A DNA stretch of 64,000 bases from Candidatus Poribacteria bacterium. Its GTDB lineage: Bacteria; Poribacteria; WGA-4E; WGA-3G. Below the pieces are notes generated by a model. The model saw only the letters and a program-made list of their open reading frames with translations. It did not search any database and had not been told where the DNA came from. Position numbers and translations under genes: made by a program. The stretch lies in contig JAJEEK010000109.1 in NCBI GenBank assembly GCA_022821065.1, positions 62,001 to 126,000 of the forward strand. Direction: 5' to 3'. Numbering within the stretch: position 1 is the first letter of the stretch; the number at the start of each line of letters is the position of its first letter. Positions 20,688 through 29,823 of this stretch are shown one piece after another.

Positions 20688-21476
20688 ATGTTAAGAAAAG
20701 TTAACTTTGTGGTATTAATTATCGGTATTACGCTTATCGCAACGAACCTACCTGCCCAAATCGTTGAGGATGGATTGGTCAGTTACTGGAGTTTCGATGC
20801 GGACAAAGTCAGTGGAAAAAATGTCACAGACGGAACAGGCAACTATAACGGAACTATCAACGGCAACCTCAAAAAGGTCGCTGGCAAAATCGGCGATGCG
20901 TTAGAGTTTGATGGAGATGAGACGAATTTCGTCGAAATTGACAAACCTGAAGATTTCGATTTCAACAGCGATTTCACTTGGTCGGCATGGATTAAGACCG
21001 GTGAGTCAGGTCCCGGCGTAATCTTCGCAAAAACCGGCGGTCCCGGTACCGATGACAAAGGCCCCAAAACCCTATGGGTTCGCAATGGCGTTCTTAACTT
21101 GGATACCGGTTGGGTCGGCAACGTCGCAGATACAGAAAGCATTGCTGATAATAAATGGCACCACATCTCTGTCGTCGGTATCCCGGAAGACAGTGCAGTC
21201 CAATACTATGTTGACGGTAAAGCGACAGGTAAAGGCGTACTTAATCTTGCCCAATTCCCAGAAGACGAATGGGAAAATCACGTTTTTATCGGTTTGGATG
21301 GCAGAGCGGATGGTGAATTCGGAGTGTTCTCCGGTATCATTGATGAATTCAGCGTCTACAACCGGGTCCTTGAGGAAGCCGAAGTCAATCAGAACTTCAA
21401 CGCTGACACGGGGTTGGCAGTCGATCCGAACGGGAAACTCGCTGCAACGTGGGGTGCCATTAAAGCACAACGATAG
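20688..21476 (+). CDS. secreted LamG (concanavalin-like) domain protein with C-terminal WGxxK motif
   Basis: Signal peptide; GLVSYWSFDADKVSGKNVTDGTGNYNGTING, FTWSAWIKTG, IDEFSVYNRVLEEAEV; C-term LAVDPNGKLAATWGAIKAQR. Confidence 0.9.
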   Translation: MLRKVNFVVLIIGITLIATNLPAQIVEDGLVSYWSFDADKVSGKNVTDGTGNYNGTINGNLKKVAGKIGDALEFDGDETNFVEIDKPEDFDFNSDFTWSAWIKTGESGPGVIFAKTGGPGTDDKGPKTLWVRNGVLNLDTGWVGNVADTESIADNKWHHISVVGIPEDSAVQYYVDGKATGKGVLNLAQFPEDEWENHVFIGLDGRADGEFGVFSGIIDEFSVYNRVLEEAEVNQNFNADTGLAVDPNGKLAATWGAIKAQR

Positions 21477-21542
21477 AAACAGCAAGATTCCGAGTAGGCG
21501 CGCCTCAAAAGCGCGTCTACATACTGGAATACAGGAGATAGA

Positions 21543-22928
21543 ATGAAGGTCGAGAACCGAACCCTCTTTGAAAACGATAACCTTCATGTACTTCGCGGGC
21601 TTGACACGAATTCTATCGATCTGATTTATCTCGATCCGCCTTTCAATTCTAATCGAACCTTTGAGGCATCAGTAGGGAGCGAAGCTGCAGGTGCAACATT
21701 CAAAGATTTTTGGACATTGGAGGATCTCGATAACGCATCTCACGGTGAACTCGCGGAGAGAGAACCAAAGCTCTATGAGATCATCAAGGCTGCCGAGTTT
21801 AGTCATGGAAAATCCATGAAAGCCTATCTCATCATGATGAGCATCCGGCTTCTGGAGATGTTCCGAATCCTCAGACCGACTGGGACACTCTACCTCCACT
21901 GCGATGATAACGCCAGCCATTACCTCAAAACCGTGATGGATACCGTCTTCGGGAAAGACAACTTCAGAAACGAGATTATCTGGCAACGGGCAGCAACCAC
22001 CAAAGGCAATCTCAAAAAAGGGTTAGCCCGGGATTCCGATAGTATCTTCCGCTACTCAAAAAGCGATACATACATCTGGAACGTTGAAGCGGTCACGATA
22101 CCCTACGATATGGCAAATTTGGACGAGAAAACGAAACGCCAGTATTATTGTGTTGAACCGGAAACCGGACGCCGTTTTTCTCTCACTTCCCTAACCGCGC
22201 AGACCTACGATCCTGATTCTCACCTGACTTATGACGTGATGGGTGTCGTCAGAACATGGCGTTGGGCGGAAGTACGTATGCGTAAAGAGATTGCGGCAGG
22301 ACGCATCGTTCAGACGCGCCCTGGAAATGTCCCGCGCTATAAGCGGTATCTTGATGAACAAAAGGGCAAACGATTGAACAATATCTGGGTGGATATTCCC
22401 AATTTGACTGCCAGAAGCAAAGAACGTATCGGATACCCTACACAGAAACCGATCGCACTGTTAGAACGCATTATTGCAGCGAGCAGCAAACCGGGGGATA
22501 GGGTACTCGATCCGTTCTGTGGGTGCGCCACGACGTGTGTAGCTGCTGAACGACTCCAACGCCAATGGATCGGTATAGATTTAAGTTCCAAATCTTATGA
22601 ATTAGTGCAGTCGCGTCTCGAACAGAGCGGTATTACCGAGCCGGTCATCCACCGGAAGGACAATCTTAAACTTTACAAACAGAAAAAAACCGATAAACAC
22701 ATACTGTTCGGTATTCAGGACGGTAAATGCAACGGCTGTCAAGCCGTGTTTCCGTTTCGTAGTATGAGCGTCGCTTACATTGTCGCAAAATCGAACGGCG
22801 GCACCAATGCCGCTGACAACCTTCAGTTGTTATGCAGTGCGTGCGGCTCAACCAAGAAAAACCGGACGCAGAAACAACTGATTCAAAAATTAGAAAACAA
22901 AGGAGTTCTCAAATGCCAAAGGTTATGA
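21543..22928 (+). CDS. site-specific DNA methyltransferase with degenerate C-terminal HNH-like domain
   Basis: DLIYLDPPFNSNRTF (DPPF, 21633-21644); VLDPFCGCATTCVAAERLQRQWIGIDL; C-term CNGCQAVFPFRSMSVAYIVAKSNGGTNAADNLQLLCSACGSTKKNRT. Confidence 0.92.
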   Translation: MKVENRTLFENDNLHVLRGLDTNSIDLIYLDPPFNSNRTFEASVGSEAAGATFKDFWTLEDLDNASHGELAEREPKLYEIIKAAEFSHGKSMKAYLIMMSIRLLEMFRILRPTGTLYLHCDDNASHYLKTVMDTVFGKDNFRNEIIWQRAATTKGNLKKGLARDSDSIFRYSKSDTYIWNVEAVTIPYDMANLDEKTKRQYYCVEPETGRRFSLTSLTAQTYDPDSHLTYDVMGVVRTWRWAEVRMRKEIAAGRIVQTRPGNVPRYKRYLDEQKGKRLNNIWVDIPNLTARSKERIGYPTQKPIALLERIIAASSKPGDRVLDPFCGCATTCVAAERLQRQWIGIDLSSKSYELVQSRLEQSGITEPVIHRKDNLKLYKQKKTDKHILFGIQDGKCNGCQAVFPFRSMSVAYIVAKSNGGTNAADNLQLLCSACGSTKKNRTQKQLIQKLENKGVLKCQRL

Positions 22929-23692
22929 AGTTTAAAATCACAGTAGGGATAATAACAGCAGTCGCGCTGTTGCTCTACACAACGAGCCTACCTGTTGATG
23001 CAAAACGTGATAAGGAATACGTTGCTAAACAGTTGAAGAACCTCAAAATAGATGGAAATCTTGACGAATGGGAACGCGCTGAAATCGTTGCTTTTGATGA
23101 ATTAAAAGATGTAGGAGGTGGTATCCCGAAAGCCAGTGATTTTACCGGTCAAGGTAGAGTTGCCTGGAATTCGCAAGATCCGACCCGCATCTACTTCGCT
23201 GTTGAAATCACTGACGACGAACTCCAAGACGTTAATCCTCCTGATGCCAGATGGTGGGAAGATGATAGCGTCGAGTTTATGTTTGATTTTGATAACGGCA
23301 TGGTCCGCGACAGTCTCGTTCAGTGGACGCTCGGTGCCAACGGTAAGGACCTATCCGCTGCGGCATCAAAGGAAAATACTGAATGGGTACTTATCAAAGA
23401 TGGGAACGATTACATCTACGAGGTCGCTATTGACCCGACGAAGCCGCGCGGCAATCCCGCGTTTGCAAATCCGGGGGTCGGCGATAATTTCAAAGCGAAA
23501 CACGGGTTGACAATCGGACTCAGTTTCCACATGAACGATTGTGAGAACGGCAAACGCGAACACCAGATCGGATGGACACCCGGTGGCGCATGGGATGGCC
23601 TCTCCTATGGAGACCTCACTTTTGACGACGAGATCTTAGCCGTCGAGCCTTCAGGGAAACTCGCAGTGGTTTGGGGTTCCCTGAAACAGTAG
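22913..23692 (+). CDS. secreted CBM9/DOMON-like sugar-binding protein with C-terminal WGxxK motif
   Basis: Signal peptide; LKIDGNLDEWERAEIVAFDEL, RVAWNSQDPTRIYFAVEITDDELQD, WWEDDSVEFMFDFDN; C-term LAVEPSGKLAVVWGSLKQ. Confidence 0.85.
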   Translation: MPKVMKFKITVGIITAVALLLYTTSLPVDAKRDKEYVAKQLKNLKIDGNLDEWERAEIVAFDELKDVGGGIPKASDFTGQGRVAWNSQDPTRIYFAVEITDDELQDVNPPDARWWEDDSVEFMFDFDNGMVRDSLVQWTLGANGKDLSAAASKENTEWVLIKDGNDYIYEVAIDPTKPRGNPAFANPGVGDNFKAKHGLTIGLSFHMNDCENGKREHQIGWTPGGAWDGLSYGDLTFDDEILAVEPSGKLAVVWGSLKQ

Positions 23693-23696
23693 AGAG

Positions 23697-23831
23697 GTTA
23701 TCAGCCATCAGCAATCGGCTATCAGCAAGATAGCTATCAGCCATCAGCAATCGGAAACTATCAGCAATAAGAGGTTTTTGATGAAGTTATGCTCTCTGGC
23801 TGACGGCTGATGGCTGACGGCTGACCGCTAT
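23697..23831. repeat. dense intergenic cluster of (t)atcagccatcagc / gctgatggctgac repeats in both orientations
   Basis: tatcagccatcagcaatcgg occurs twice; ggctgacggctgatggctgacggctgacc on the other arm; related gtcagccatcagtggtcagc at ~2789. Confidence 0.8.
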
Positions 23832-23837
23832 TTAAAC

Positions 23838-25766
23838 ATGCCAGAATCTCGTGCCTCCTTCACATCTGGAATCACATTCCGTGCGCTCCTGATTGGTACA
23901 CTCCTCGTTATCGGGAACGCCTATTGGCTTGCCTACGCTGCGGAGATGATTCAACCGCAGTTCCTCCTCAACTTCGTCTCGCTCTTCTTCAACGCTATTT
24001 TCACGCTTTTTGTTGTCATCTGCTTCAATTTCGCGTGGAAAAAAATCGCGCCTCGCAATGCGTTAACCACACAGGAACTCCTCGTCATCTACATCATGGT
24101 CGTCATGGTCTCCACAATCGGTGGGCACTCAATGATGACTTTCCTCATCGGAACACTGGCACACCCGTTCCGATTTGCGACCCCCGAAAACGAGTGGTCA
24201 TCTCTCTTCTGGCGTTATATCCCAACATGGTTTGTTCCTGAGGATTACGCCCTGGATGCCTACTTTAAGGGCGGTTCGACCTTTCATCTGCCGAAACATC
24301 TACGCGGCTGGTTGGTGCCGATCCTTGTCTGGACGGGGTTTGTTACGCTTCTCTGGTTCACACTGATATGTCTCATTACCATCATCCGTGTGCAGTGGAC
24401 AGAACGTGAAAAGTTAGCGTATCCGATCATCCAATTACCACTTCAGATGGCACAGGGAGGGAAAAGCTTTTACAGAAACAAAACGATGTGGATAGGCTTT
24501 TCGGTCGCCGCATTTATTGAAATTCTCGCTGGATTGAGCTACCTGTTTCCACAGGTCCCGGCTATCCAGCTCAGTTCCTATTCCATCACACATCTGTTCA
24601 CGGACAAACCGTGGAATGCAGTCGGGTGGGTCCCTCTGTCAATCTATCCGTTCATTATAGGACTTACATTCTTCGTGCCGTTGGACATCTCAATGTCGGC
24701 ATGGTTCTTCTATCTGTTTGGTAAAGCGGAGCGTGTCGTGCGTATGGGGATGTTGGGAGAAGGTGAGCTCTACTTTGCTGAGCGAGCAGGTGGCGCATGG
24801 CTCGCCGTCGGTGTTTTGGCGTTGTGGGGGACGCGTAAGCATCTCCGCGATGTCATTCAAAATTGCTTGACAACCCAAAAAGCGTTTGATGATTCAAACG
24901 AGCCGATGCCTTACCGTGTTGCTATCATCGGGCTAATTTTGGGCGGTGTCGGGCTGACGCTATTTTCGGTGAAGGCAGGGATGTCCTTGGGTGGTGTGTT
25001 CGGTTTTATCGTTATTTTTATTCTGATGGCACTCGGCGTTACACGCGTCCGTGCCGAATTCGGTCCGCCATCGCATGAGATTCTCGCGCTTGACCCCGCA
25101 CGCCTGATGGCTGTCACTTTTGGACCGCGGTTCGTCGGAACCGGGAACCTTACGATTATCTCTTTCTATTACTGGCTCAATCGACTCAACGTTTCACATC
25201 CGATGCCGAACCAGTTGGAGGGATTCAAACTCGCCGAACGCGCAGGCATAAACAGCCGAAAACTCGTCTGGGTGATGATGTTCGCAATTGTTATCGGGAC
25301 CCTTGCGTCGTTTTGGGCGTTCCTTTACCTCCTTTATGAGACGGGTGCGTTTGCTGTACACGGCTACATCCTCGGTATCGGCGAGGAGGTTTTCGGGAGA
25401 CGCTTAGTCCAGTGGATCAACAATCCGACCGGTCCGAATTGGGACGGCACACAATCTATGGGGATCGGCGCAGCAATGACGTGGATCCTCTATTTCCTAC
25501 GGCATAAATTTATGTGGTGGCCCTTCCATCCGATCGGGTATGTGATGACAGCGGCAACATGGGGTGGCCTCGCGGATTTCTGGTTCTCTGTCTATATCGG
25601 TTGGATGATAAAGTTTATTATCGTCGCAATCTTCGGTCTACGTGCCCACCAACGTGCAATCCCGTTCTTTTTAGGGTTGGTGATGGGCGATTACGTGTTT
25701 GTAGGACTCTGGGCATTCATCGGTATGCTGTTCGACATGCCGACGTACGTCCTCTGGTCGCCTTAG
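23838..25766 (+). CDS. polytopic membrane protein (DUF6785-like)
   Basis: Multiple hydrophobic segments over 642 aa; family recalled from poribacterial/planctomycete proteins. Confidence 0.7.
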   Translation: MPESRASFTSGITFRALLIGTLLVIGNAYWLAYAAEMIQPQFLLNFVSLFFNAIFTLFVVICFNFAWKKIAPRNALTTQELLVIYIMVVMVSTIGGHSMMTFLIGTLAHPFRFATPENEWSSLFWRYIPTWFVPEDYALDAYFKGGSTFHLPKHLRGWLVPILVWTGFVTLLWFTLICLITIIRVQWTEREKLAYPIIQLPLQMAQGGKSFYRNKTMWIGFSVAAFIEILAGLSYLFPQVPAIQLSSYSITHLFTDKPWNAVGWVPLSIYPFIIGLTFFVPLDISMSAWFFYLFGKAERVVRMGMLGEGELYFAERAGGAWLAVGVLALWGTRKHLRDVIQNCLTTQKAFDDSNEPMPYRVAIIGLILGGVGLTLFSVKAGMSLGGVFGFIVIFILMALGVTRVRAEFGPPSHEILALDPARLMAVTFGPRFVGTGNLTIISFYYWLNRLNVSHPMPNQLEGFKLAERAGINSRKLVWVMMFAIVIGTLASFWAFLYLLYETGAFAVHGYILGIGEEVFGRRLVQWINNPTGPNWDGTQSMGIGAAMTWILYFLRHKFMWWPFHPIGYVMTAATWGGLADFWFSVYIGWMIKFIIVAIFGLRAHQRAIPFFLGLVMGDYVFVGLWAFIGMLFDMPTYVLWSP

Positions 25767-25784
25767 CCCCTGAAGACAAAACGC

Positions 25785-28700
25785 CTACAATTCGGGCAAA
25801 CTCTTAACAATTTCCACAGTCTTTAGGCTGACGGTGATAACACGCGCAATTAAATCCACAATATACCGAGGCTCGTCGGCGCGGTTCGGATCGTTGACGA
25901 TGCCGCTGCGTTTGTCTGTCTTGACACGATACTGATCCACGATCCACTCCAACGCAGAACGTGTGCCTAACCGATAGTCAAATACCTCCGCAGGGATACC
26001 ATCCAACGTCAAGAAATCGTTATATTTTAGCTGCGTCTTGTCTTTAGAGAGTTTCATCTTCTCCACATCCCAATTGACCTGCATGCCGGGGGTTTCAACC
26101 TTTCGGAGTTTATCGTATTTCGGAACGGATTCATAGTTGACGTGGAGGTCCGCTAACGCCGCACCGGCTTTGACGAATCCCCAGAAGTCCTTAGCAAAGG
26201 GGATATGCGGCAGGTCGCGCTTGAGGTTCATCTCGTATTTCTCACGGTAAACAGGATGATGCAAGAGGGCGTAGGTATAGTGGAAGATATCCCACTTGGT
26301 AATAGTATCATCGCTATAGTGGGTTCGGAATTCCGCCAATGCCCAATCGGTGATGTTTTCTTGTCGGTTCGTGCCGTCTTCGTTGTAGGTATAGAAAGGA
26401 AAACATTGGGAATCGCCTGTGAGATGTACATCTGCCAACTGCTGTGTCATCAAGCAATGAAATGACTTCTTACTTCCGGGTGCCTTGACACAAATTACTC
26501 TATTTTCTGTCTCTGTCTCTGGTGTAGGGAAGATAGATGGAAAAACATACACGACATCGTTTATTGTTCGGTCAAAATAAAGATTTGATTTCGTAAACGG
26601 ACGATAGACGGATGTTCTTACCTTATGTTCCTCATACTTAGTAACTGTGCCCCGTTTTAATTTCACTTTTAGGTCGCGACTCCAACTGATTTTTGTGTCA
26701 TCATACACAACAAAATTATCAACGTTGATTTCCTTCTGATTTTCTTGACGTTTCCACCTATCCACCTCTGTGTTGTACGTATCACTCATCCGCAGAATAT
26801 TTTCAGTGAGGACGTTTTGATTAAAGTTGTAAGCCCACGCATCGCGACAGGTTATAACCCCGCGACTATAAGTCTTAAAAACCACATCTGTCGTAGTACC
26901 CTTTTTCGCTTTTGCCTCTTTTGTGCCCATCGGAATAAAGGTGTCAAATTCAGCGTGGAGACCTTCCGTGAGCCATGTATAACGGCTGTCAGGTGTTACC
27001 CGTCGCCAGTCAATGTTTTGACAATGCTCTTTTGAATCGAGATAGTGATATTTATCTTCCTTCCGCCAAAATTCGTCAACATGCGCGTAAAAGATTTCGG
27101 AAGGCTTCGCTTTAGGTTTTGAACCGTTACTACCAGTACCTTTCTTGACGAAAAAGTTGATACTCACGCCGACTTGAATCCCAAAGACATTATGCGTTGT
27201 TCCTGACAACTTCGGATTCTTACGGACGTTCCCAGCCAAATCCAGAATGTAGATTGTGTTGAAATCGTCTGCAAGATGTTTCCGCATCCCATCAAATGCG
27301 ATACCGTCAAGAAACCCATTGTTCGTCACAAATGCGACAACGCCTTCGTTTCCAATGCGTTTTGATGCCCACAGAATCGCTTTCACATACGGATCCGAGA
27401 GCGCATTTTTATTTCTCGCTTTTGAGTCTTGGGAATACGTCTCCTTTAGCAGCGCGTCTATCGTCTTATATTTCCGATTTTTATTGTTGTCGTTTTCATT
27501 AATCTGCCCCATATTGTAAGGTGGGTTACCGATAACGACAAACATATCCGCCTCTTTCTGCCGCTCCACCCGTTTTGTGTTCTCACGCGTGAAGAGTTCG
27601 CCTTGTTGCTGCTCAAGCAACTCAAACGTATCCGCAAGCGCGATGCCCTCAAACGGCAGATACGTCCCCGTGCGTTGAAAGTATTCCTGCTCGATGTTCA
27701 GACTGGCGATATAGTAGGGCAGGAGCATCACCTCGTTGCAATGCAGCTCGTGGCGGTATTTCTCCTCCAATGCGGTGCCTTGGATGTCCTGCATGAGCCG
27801 GACGATGAAATTGCCAGTGCCGACAAACGGATCGATAATATGCACGCCGGTATCCGATAACGACCGACCAAACTCAGTTTTCAAGATGTGTTCAACGCTA
27901 TTCACCATGAAATCGACGATCGGTTGCGGCGTATAGACGATGCCGTGCGTATCCGCGACGTCTTCAGAGAACCCTTGAAAGAATTTCTCATAGAACGCAT
28001 TGAGGAAGTGCTGTTTTTGGGCGAAGTCTTTGCAGAGCGTTGCTGCCTGCTCGATAGCAACATAAAACCGATCTAAGGGTTCAAGAAACACGTCTCGACT
28101 CACCTCATGCCGCATGAGGGCGTAGCTGACGTTTTCAATCTCACGGGCGATAATGTTCCGGTGGGTAAAGTCTGACCGATTGAAAACGGTACGGAAAATA
28201 CGTTCAGTAAGGATGTGTTGAATGAGCATCTCCTCGACAGCATCTTGTGAGAGTTCCGGGTTAATGGAGGCGCGGCAGATGTCATAGAAATCGGTGAACG
28301 CCTCCTTAAACGTCGGATCCATTTCGTGGCGTTGATCAATAAGTGCTTTCAATGCGCTTGCGAGGTCCGGTACATACGCTCTGAAATCGGAGACAGCCGT
28401 TTGCCAATTGTCAAGCGCGGGCGGGACGTAAGAAAATAGATATTGAAGTGCAGCAATCAGGCGTGCCGGTTCGGTGATGTCCACGTCTAATGCGACCTGT
28501 CCATTTTGGTATAGGATGGCGCGCTGCGGTGTTTGGAAAAGGATATTGTCGAGTGGATAACCTGCCTCACGCTTCTCCACTACTGCTTTAAGGAGATCGT
28601 CATCTATATCCTTTGCTTCCCAATAGGCGAAGGGGAGTCCGTATTCATCGAGGACTGCGCCATCAATGACGATCCGGTTGCCCTTTGGCGTGTGCATCCC

Positions 28701-28871
28701 ATATTGCGGGATGAGCGTAGCGTCTATTTGTTTTGCACAGGTATCCAGTAAGAAGGCAAAGGGGTTGCTGACCGCGCCTTCGTGTGTTGCATTGTGTTGA
28801 TCGTATTGCTGGAGCGTACCGTAATAGTCTCGGATCGGTTTATGAGAGGGTTTTAGGTTCAGTTTCGGCAT
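25785..28871 (-). CDS. single-polypeptide restriction-modification enzyme (type IIG/ISP-like): PD-ExK-like N-terminus plus N6-adenine methylase
   Basis: N-term IDGAVLDEYGLPFAYWEAKD; DPFVGTGNFIVRLMQD (motif I); VVIGNPPYNMGQ (motif IV, 27517-27528). Confidence 0.88.
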   Translation of the reverse strand: MPKLNLKPSHKPIRDYYGTLQQYDQHNATHEGAVSNPFAFLLDTCAKQIDATLIPQYGMHTPKGNRIVIDGAVLDEYGLPFAYWEAKDIDDDLLKAVVEKREAGYPLDNILFQTPQRAILYQNGQVALDVDITEPARLIAALQYLFSYVPPALDNWQTAVSDFRAYVPDLASALKALIDQRHEMDPTFKEAFTDFYDICRASINPELSQDAVEEMLIQHILTERIFRTVFNRSDFTHRNIIAREIENVSYALMRHEVSRDVFLEPLDRFYVAIEQAATLCKDFAQKQHFLNAFYEKFFQGFSEDVADTHGIVYTPQPIVDFMVNSVEHILKTEFGRSLSDTGVHIIDPFVGTGNFIVRLMQDIQGTALEEKYRHELHCNEVMLLPYYIASLNIEQEYFQRTGTYLPFEGIALADTFELLEQQQGELFTRENTKRVERQKEADMFVVIGNPPYNMGQINENDNNKNRKYKTIDALLKETYSQDSKARNKNALSDPYVKAILWASKRIGNEGVVAFVTNNGFLDGIAFDGMRKHLADDFNTIYILDLAGNVRKNPKLSGTTHNVFGIQVGVSINFFVKKGTGSNGSKPKAKPSEIFYAHVDEFWRKEDKYHYLDSKEHCQNIDWRRVTPDSRYTWLTEGLHAEFDTFIPMGTKEAKAKKGTTTDVVFKTYSRGVITCRDAWAYNFNQNVLTENILRMSDTYNTEVDRWKRQENQKEINVDNFVVYDDTKISWSRDLKVKLKRGTVTKYEEHKVRTSVYRPFTKSNLYFDRTINDVVYVFPSIFPTPETETENRVICVKAPGSKKSFHCLMTQQLADVHLTGDSQCFPFYTYNEDGTNRQENITDWALAEFRTHYSDDTITKWDIFHYTYALLHHPVYREKYEMNLKRDLPHIPFAKDFWGFVKAGAALADLHVNYESVPKYDKLRKVETPGMQVNWDVEKMKLSKDKTQLKYNDFLTLDGIPAEVFDYRLGTRSALEWIVDQYRVKTDKRSGIVNDPNRADEPRYIVDLIARVITVSLKTVEIVKSLPEL

Positions 28872-28919
28872 AGGGATATGATAGCGGATTTAAGGGGTTG
28901 GTATCCAGGACGATATGCA

Positions 28920-29219
28920 TCAGGACGGTAATTTACTCCTTTTATGTATTTTCTCGGCGCGTGCCTCGACAATTGCTTGCTCGATATCGTCTTGTGCTTC
29001 TTCTTGACTCACGCCTGGCACTTTTTCCCATATTCTGTCCAATACCGAGAAAGCTTGCTCTCGCTGCTGAAGCATCTCTTGATATGCTTCGATTGGAACA
29101 ATCGCGGCGAGTGGTGTGTCGGCGCGTTTGACTATCAGCCGATCCCCGTTACGGTGGACCCCGTCGAGCAATTCACCAAGTTTCTGATGTAATTCTGTTG
29201 TTGAAACTTCTTTTTTCAT
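28920..29219 (-). CDS. Phd/YefM-family antitoxin-like protein
   Basis: MKKEVSTTELHQKLGELLDGVHRNGDRLIVKRADTPLAAIVPIEAYQEML; ATG at 29219 with upstream ggagag. Confidence 0.85.
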   Translation of the reverse strand: MKKEVSTTELHQKLGELLDGVHRNGDRLIVKRADTPLAAIVPIEAYQEMLQQREQAFSVLDRIWEKVPGVSQEEAQDDIEQAIVEARAEKIHKRSKLPS

Positions 29220-29234
29220 TGTTCTCTCCAATTA

Positions 29235-29600
29235 CTAAAGTTTGGACAATTTATATCGGTCGAACGTTATGTTTTTCAACGTTTTTTATTTTTTCATGAG
29301 TTTTGAATGTGGATATAAGATCCGAAAAAGCATATCTATGCGCCTCACAGGCATCTTGACATAGCACTCCGCTGGAGTGCAGCCGATGTTCAATGAATAT
29401 CCTATAGACATGTTGCTCCGCTGGAGCAAGGAGACCGATTTTTTCAGAGACACCCTTTCAACGCTTTGCGTCTATAGGTTGGACCTCGGTTTATAGGTTT
29501 CGGTTCCTCACGCCAGAGGCGTGATATGTCTATAGAAACAGGTTGTAGACATTCTCGCACTCCAGCGGAGTGCTATGTCTGAAAATTGTCCAAACTTTAG
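29235..29600. mobile_element. MITE-like element: 18-bp perfect TIRs, 8-bp direct repeats tccaatta, internal palindromic modules
   Basis: ctaaagtttggacaattt (29235-29252) / aaattgtccaaactttag (29583-29600); tccaatta at 29227-29234 and 29601-29608. Confidence 0.85.
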
Positions 29601-29823
29601 TCCAATTAGTGTTGTTAGTATACAAGGCGGGAAGTGTATTACAAAGTATATCATAGATTCCCCGAAAAATCAAAGGTTTTTGGGCTGTCTACGCTACCTG
29701 ACTTGTCAATTTGACATCGTCTCAGAAATCTGCTACACTCTGCACACCTCAATAGACACCACAAATTGAACCTTTATGAACATACCTATAAGAAATAACA
29801 AAATGCAAAGGAGTTATACCTGA

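Noticed and set aside
21543-29219. A multi-gene defence island linking the two methyltransferases
   Set aside because: The two DNA-modification genes are separated by a secreted protein and a membrane protein and face opposite strands; no other defence genes were recognised.
29575-29769. 64-aa + strand ORF MSENCPNFSP...
   Set aside because: Begins inside the MITE terminal repeat and shows no recognisable domain.
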